Source: a virus. From it: DNA of 41,998 nt. Below the pieces are notes generated by a model. It was not told where the DNA came from. It saw only the letters and a list, made by a program, of their open reading frames with translations, and ran no database searches. Shown here in pieces: positions 38,357-41,998 of the stretch. Numbering within the stretch: position 1 is the first letter of the stretch; each line of letters opens with the position of its first letter. The translations under genes were made by a program, and so were the position numbers. The stretch lies in the IMG/VR virus record IMGVR_UViG_3300037430_000006, positions 1 to 41,998 of that record; one strand, written 5' to 3'.

Positions 38357-38523
38357 TGGAGGATGACGACGCGCCGTGGGACGGCCGCGAGCGCCGCATC
38401 TGCCCGACGCCGGCGACGGTCTACCCGGACGGCACGTTCTTCCACGAATGCACATGCATGGACTGGCTGTTCTCGCCGTTGATCACCGAGGGGATCGACC
38501 GTAGGAACAAGGTGAGCCCGTGA
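38356..38523 (+). CDS. Small hypothetical protein
   Basis: 55 residues from ATG 38356, TGATG overlap. Acidic start (MEDDDAPWDGRERRICPTPA), then FFHECTCMDWLF with a C-x-C and a hydrophobic patch. It could be a zinc-binding micro-protein. No function assigned. 32 bases separate it from the sigma factor. Confidence 0.45.
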   Translation: MEDDDAPWDGRERRICPTPATVYPDGTFFHECTCMDWLFSPLITEGIDRRNKVSP

Positions 38524-38555
38524 TCTGACCCTCGCGCGTCCACATCTTCCGGATC

Positions 38556-39173
38556 GTGGCGCGCACCACGGCTGCTGACGAGCTCGCACTCTGGAAGCGG
38601 ATGCGGCATGGTGACCTTGCCGCCCGTGACGAGCTGGTGGTCCGCAATCTCCCCCTCGGCCGCTACTTCGCCAATCGCTACCGCCGGTCGGGCGTTCCGC
38701 ATGACGACCTGGTCTCCGCCGCCTACGGCGCGATGGTCACCGCGGCCGACAGGTTCGACGCGCGCGTGGCCCGCTATGGGACCTATGCCTCGTGGTGGAT
38801 CAACCGCGCGCTGAAGACGCTCGTCGCGGACGATCGGCTCGTCCGCTTGCCGATGAAGAAGGCCGTGGCCGCGCCCCCGGAATCAACGGTCTCGTTCTCG
38901 CGCACGCCGGAAGACGCAGAGACGACGCGCGTCCCGGAGGACGTCTTCGGAACGGCCCCAGAGCAAGGCCGCTGGAGCCAGGTCGCCGACCTCCGCGCGC
39001 TGATGGGGACCGCGCTGACCGAGCAGGAGGCGACCATCATCCGCCGCCGGTTCCGGGACGACGAGACGCTGAAGGCCATCGGGGAAACCCTGGGGCTCTC
39101 GAGAGAACGCATCCGACAGATCGAGAAAGGCGCGATCGCCAAGCTGAAGAAGGCGCTGGTGGTCGCGGCATGA
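38556..39173 (+). CDS. Sigma-70 family RNA polymerase sigma factor
   Basis: 205 residues from GTG 38556. Region 2 is seen at about 10-95 (HGDLAARDELVVRNLPLGRYFANRY, then DDLVSAAYGAMVTAADRFD and YGTYASWWINRAL), and region 4 at about 145-200 (ALTEQEATIIRRRFRDDETL, then LGLSRERIRQIEKGAIAKLK). Region 3 is short and region 1 absent, so it is a compact group-3-like factor. Being just upstream of the terminase and head genes, it is the best candidate for switching host RNA polymerase to late phage promoters. Confidence 0.9.
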   Translation: MARTTAADELALWKRMRHGDLAARDELVVRNLPLGRYFANRYRRSGVPHDDLVSAAYGAMVTAADRFDARVARYGTYASWWINRALKTLVADDRLVRLPMKKAVAAPPESTVSFSRTPEDAETTRVPEDVFGTAPEQGRWSQVADLRALMGTALTEQEATIIRRRFRDDETLKAIGETLGLSRERIRQIEKGAIAKLKKALVVAA

Positions 39174-39376
39174 GGGCGAGAATCGCTGGAAAGCTCCTAG
39201 CGTCACGCTCGCACTGTGACCTGTGCGGATCGCCGATCGACATCAACCTGCGCCGTCGCGGGTCGACGGTCGCCACGGTACGCCGTCGCTGCTCGGAGCA
39301 CTCCCACATCGCGATGCGTGGGGCGTGGCGCCGATTGAAGCAGGAGCGGCGAGCCGAGCGAGAGGCTGCCGCATGA
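39170..39376 (+). CDS. Small basic zinc-binding-like protein
   Basis: 68 residues from ATG 39170, ATGA overlap with the sigma gene. CDLCGSPI (residues 16-23), then CSEHSH, suggest a zinc site, followed by a basic helix (GAWRRLKQERRAEREAAA). It could bind DNA or RNA polymerase. Its coupling to the sigma gene hints at a shared role in late transcription, which is inference. Confidence 0.5.
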   Translation: MRARIAGKLLASRSHCDLCGSPIDINLRRRGSTVATVRRRCSEHSHIAMRGAWRRLKQERRAEREAAA

Positions 39377-39552
39377 TCGATCTCGATCCCACCACCAAGG
39401 TCGACGCCCTGGGCCGGGCCGTCGTCGAGCTGTCCAGCGTCGGGGATTACCTGCGCGTCTACTTCGACGACGGCACCTGCGAAGACATGACGTGGGAGGA
39501 GTTCGACCTCTGGCGGACCACGCTCAAGCCGAAGACGGGAGCGAATGCGTGA
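39373..39552 (+). CDS. Small acidic hypothetical protein
   Basis: 59 residues from ATG 39373, ATGA overlap. Acidic and beta-rich (ELSSVGDYLRVYFDDGTCEDMTWEEFDLW). It overlaps the small terminase gene by eight bases. No family recognised. Confidence 0.5.
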   Translation: MIDLDPTTKVDALGRAVVELSSVGDYLRVYFDDGTCEDMTWEEFDLWRTTLKPKTGANA

Positions 39553-40054
39553 CCCGCGGCTGTGCCACGCCAGAAGCAAGCAGAGCGGGAAGCTCTGCCG
39601 GAACTTCGGCATCCCCAAGGGAGACGGCACTTCGACGAAGACATGCCGCTTTCACGGCGGAGGTCATGAACTGCGCGCGCCTGGAGATCCAGCGCGTGGC
39701 GGCCGCCCTCCTGAGACATTCAGCTACGTCCGATCGGTCCCGGTCGAGTTCAAAGAAGCCTACGCCGCCGCTCTCCGAGAGGTCGGCAAGCTCGAGCATG
39801 AGATCGCTCTGGCCCGAACCAACCTCCTCCGACTCCAGCTCAAGTATGAAGCCGAGCCCAAGGGCGGGATCCCTCTCGGAGCCCAGCTCCGACGCCCATA
39901 CGCCGAGATCGTCGGCGCGTATCTCGACCGGATCTCCCGCCTCGAGGCCCGCCGCGCGCGTCTTCTGGCCTCGCCTTCTGGCGCTTCTGATTTCGCTGAC
40001 GTCGATCGTGTGCTCGACCACCTGCTCGAGCGCGAGGCCGGCGATGGCGATTGA
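39545..40054 (+). CDS. terS: Terminase small subunit (zinc-motif type)
   Basis: 169 residues from ATG 39545. The N-terminal zinc motif has Cys7, Cys18, Cys34 and His37 (LCHARSKQSGKLCRN, then CRFHGGG), followed by RAPGDPARGGRPP and a long helical region (FKEAYAAALREVGKLEHEIALARTNLLRLQ, then RISRLEARRARLL). Helical oligomerisation and the place directly before terL support the small terminase, which recognises the packaging site. It overlaps terL by 11 bases. Confidence 0.7.
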   Translation: MRDPRLCHARSKQSGKLCRNFGIPKGDGTSTKTCRFHGGGHELRAPGDPARGGRPPETFSYVRSVPVEFKEAYAAALREVGKLEHEIALARTNLLRLQLKYEAEPKGGIPLGAQLRRPYAEIVGAYLDRISRLEARRARLLASPSGASDFADVDRVLDHLLEREAGDGD

Positions 40055-41309
40055 CACGCTGTCGCCGAAGCAGCGCGAGACCGTCAAGGCAGCGACCGCC
40101 CGCATCAACATCTGGCACGGCTCGGTCCGGTCCGGAAAGACAGTGGCCTCTCAGATCGCATGGGTTGATTTCGTGCGTAAGGGCCCGCCCGGCACGTTCG
40201 TGATGGCTGGGAGGACCCGCGACACCCTCGACACCAACGTGCTGCAACCGCTCCAGGAGTTCCTGGGGCCGCGCCGGATGCAGCTCCACCGCTCGCGCGG
40301 GATGGCCACGATCTGCGGCCGGCCGGTGCGCCTGCGCAGCTTCGACAACGCTACCGCCGAGCTGAAGGTCCGTGGCGCCACGTTCGCCGGCGCCTACGTC
40401 GACGAGGTCACGACAGCCCCGCAGTCGTTCTTCGCGATGCTGGATTCCCGGCTGTCGATCGACGGCTCGCGTCTTTACGGGACCACCAACGCCGACGGGC
40501 CGGTGCACTGGCTCAAGACGGAATACCTCGACCGGGAGCACGAGCTCGACCTCCGGTCGTTCCACTTCACGCTCGACGACAACCCGTACCTGCCCCAGTC
40601 GTACAAAGATGCGCTCCGCGTCAACTACACCTCGCTCTGGCGGAAGCGCTTCATCGAGGGGCTGTGGGTCGCCGCGCAGGGCGCCATCTGGGATGCGTTC
40701 GACTCCGACCGCCACGTCGTCGACCTGGTGCCGGCCGACGCCAAGTGGAAGACGGTCCTGCTCGCCGTCGACTACGGCACCGCCAACCCGTTCGTCGCGC
40801 TGCTCGTCGGGCTCGACTCGAAAGACCAGTTCTGGGTGATCGACGAGTGGCGATGGGACTCCCGGGCCAAGGGCAGGCAGCTCTCCGACCTCGAATACAG
40901 CGCGGCGCTCGTCGAATGGCTGAAGCCGCTCCCGGATCCGCTGAAGCCGAGCCGCACGCTGGTCGATCCGTCCGCCGCGTCCTTCATCGTCCAGGCCAGG
41001 CAGGACGGCCTTCCGGACGTCTGCGACGCCGCCAACGACGTCGACGACGGTCTCCGGATGGTCAACACGACGTTCTCGCGCGACCGGCTGTTCATCGCGC
41101 GGAAGTGCGCGCAGGTCCGGAAGGAGATCTCGTCATATTCCTGGGATCCCAAGGCCCAGGCGCGCGGGCTCGATCAGCCGATCAAGGCGAACGACCACGG
41201 CTGCGACGCGCTCCGATACGCGATCTACACGACGCTGCGGCCCAACTCGGTCGACTCCTATATCTCGTTCCTCGACGCGCAGCTGGCGAAGCAGAAGGGG
41301 CGGGCGTGA
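40044..41309 (+). CDS. terL: Terminase large subunit (PBSX type)
   Basis: 421 residues from ATG 40044. ATPase: Walker A GSVRSGKT (26-33) and Walker B AYVDE (117-121). Nuclease: Asp243 in LLAVDYGTANPF, Asp308 in LVDPSAA and Asp384/388 in DHGCDALRY, the RNase H-like metal ligands. This is the DNA-packaging motor that docks on the portal and cuts the genome. Length and motif order fit the PBSX/Terminase_3 type. The portal should follow but lies mostly beyond the window edge. Confidence 0.92.
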   Translation: MAIDTLSPKQRETVKAATARINIWHGSVRSGKTVASQIAWVDFVRKGPPGTFVMAGRTRDTLDTNVLQPLQEFLGPRRMQLHRSRGMATICGRPVRLRSFDNATAELKVRGATFAGAYVDEVTTAPQSFFAMLDSRLSIDGSRLYGTTNADGPVHWLKTEYLDREHELDLRSFHFTLDDNPYLPQSYKDALRVNYTSLWRKRFIEGLWVAAQGAIWDAFDSDRHVVDLVPADAKWKTVLLAVDYGTANPFVALLVGLDSKDQFWVIDEWRWDSRAKGRQLSDLEYSAALVEWLKPLPDPLKPSRTLVDPSAASFIVQARQDGLPDVCDAANDVDDGLRMVNTTFSRDRLFIARKCAQVRKEISSYSWDPKAQARGLDQPIKANDHGCDALRYAIYTTLRPNSVDSYISFLDAQLAKQKGRA

Positions 41310-41647
41310 AGCCGGCGCACTGGCTGCGACGTCTCGCATGGCGCGTCCTCGGCGAACCTCCGCAATTCGGCTCGTACGTCGAACCGCGACGACTCCCGAA
41401 GGAAGCCCTCAGTTCCTGGGAGGTCAGCTGGGGCGGTCACCGCGTGAACGGAATGGACCGGCTCATCGGCTCATCTTCGTCCTATTCGGCCATCGAATGC
41501 GACTACCCGGACTGCCTGGGAAGTGTCCAGGAGCTCGCGTTCGTTGACGGGCAACCTCTGCTTCTCTGTCGAGCCCACTTCACGCCGGTGTCGGCAGTCA
41601 TCGCGTTCGAGAGCCGCCCGGCGCTCAGGCGCGGGGAGCGGATGTGA
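41306..41647 (+). CDS. Small zinc-site-like hypothetical protein
   Basis: 113 residues from GTG 41306, GTGA overlap with terL. The basic start (KPAHWLRRLAWRVLG) may be amphipathic, and IECDYPDC .. LLLCRAHF gives C-x4-C and C-x2-H, a likely zinc site. No family recognised. Small inserts between terL and portal are common. Confidence 0.5.
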   Translation: MKPAHWLRRLAWRVLGEPPQFGSYVEPRRLPKEALSSWEVSWGGHRVNGMDRLIGSSSSYSAIECDYPDCLGSVQELAFVDGQPLLLCRAHFTPVSAVIAFESRPALRRGERM

Positions 41648-41940
41648 AGATCACGTGGCTGCCGAATCGAGGCGTGGCCGTCTTTCCCTACTACGTGGGA
41701 TCGAAGCCTCGCGGCCCCTTTCCGTGCGGGTTCTGCACGGCGCTCGTCTCGTATCACCACCGTGGCGCTGAAGGCGTCAGGACGTTCGAGCGCATGGACT
41801 CCGGGAAGATCGCGCGCGACGCGGTCACCGGAGAGCCGATCGAGCACACGAACGAGCGGTGTCTGGCGAAGGTCCGCACAACGGTCGTGCAGCGGCCCAT
41901 CCCGGATGCGGGTCGATTGGCGGGGGAGGCCTCCCGATGA
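41644..41940 (+). CDS. Small hypothetical protein
   Basis: 98 residues from GTG 41644, GTGA overlap. Contains FPCGFCTALVSYHHRGAEG, a C-x2-C with nearby histidines, and otherwise polar sequence. No family recognised. The stop overlaps the next start by ATGA. Confidence 0.5.
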   Translation: MKITWLPNRGVAVFPYYVGSKPRGPFPCGFCTALVSYHHRGAEGVRTFERMDSGKIARDAVTGEPIEHTNERCLAKVRTTVVQRPIPDAGRLAGEASR

Positions 41941-41998
41941 CCCGCTACGCCGGCGACGTCACCCGCAAGGAATCGCTCGACATGGCGGCGACGCTCGC
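41937..41998 (+). CDS. Start of a gene cut by the window edge (portal or small protein)
   Basis: ATG 41937 overlaps the previous stop and reads MTRYAGDVTRKESLDMAATL to the edge. Too short to identify. The place after terL and before (in circular order) the head morphogenesis gene at the left edge makes a portal or a small gene before it the likely content. Confidence 0.4.
   Translation, partial: MTRYAGDVTRKESLDMAATL

Overview
The window is high-GC DNA (roughly two thirds G+C by eye) from one tailed, temperate bacteriophage. Almost every base is coding. Genes are short, run mostly on the + strand, and are joined by ATGA, GTGA or TGATG overlaps. A long tape-measure gene, an HK97-like capsid, tube, tail-tip and head-completion genes, and no contractile sheath point to siphovirus morphology. 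The host cannot be named from the sequence.

Layout: 1-9395 head and connector genes (head morphogenesis protein cut by the left edge, small surface proteins, protease-scaffold fusion, major capsid protein, connectors, Ig-like protein). 9479-17124 tail genes (tube, presumed assembly chaperone, tape measure, tail tip). 17121-21212 lysis and envelope genes (Cys-rich exported proteins, muralytic enzyme, holin, coiled-coil membrane proteins). 21212-21426 a probable attP made of a tRNA-Ser 5' half. 21427-24044 a leftward lysogeny and accessory block (integrase, zinc ribbon, exported and membrane proteins, repressor). 24045-24146 the divergent switch region. 24147-26596 rightward early genes (Cro-like, Xis-like, zinc-binding proteins). 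26672-33289 recombination and nucleotide metabolism (possible annealing protein, Cas4/RecB-like nuclease, DEDD exonuclease, deoxyribosyltransferase-like protein, HNH nuclease). 33286-36663 DNA replication and processing (HerA-like ATPase, replication protein carrying a candidate origin, PD-(D/E)XK-like protein). 38556 a sigma factor. 39545-41309 small and large terminase subunits. The right edge would lead into the portal gene, and the left edge begins just after where the portal should lie, so the window looks like a circularly permuted genome with the portal missing between its ends. Because int and attP are flanked on both sides by phage genes, this is the free rather than the integrated arrangement.

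The most interesting signal is non-coding. A structured leader occurs three times, upstream of the gene at 1699, the major capsid gene (4342) and the tail-tube gene (9580). It has an outer stem whose sequence differs in every copy while pairing is kept, an invariant inner mini-hairpin, and a last hairpin that in two copies pairs CAT with the ATG start codon. This looks like an RNA control element for major virion proteins, and I do not recognise it as a known family. Other points of note are a DnaA-box-like cluster with tandem repeats inside the replication gene, a 5'-half tRNA attP, a HerA ATPase with a duplicated winged helix, a classical C2H2 zinc finger, and two or three apparent +1 frameshifts.
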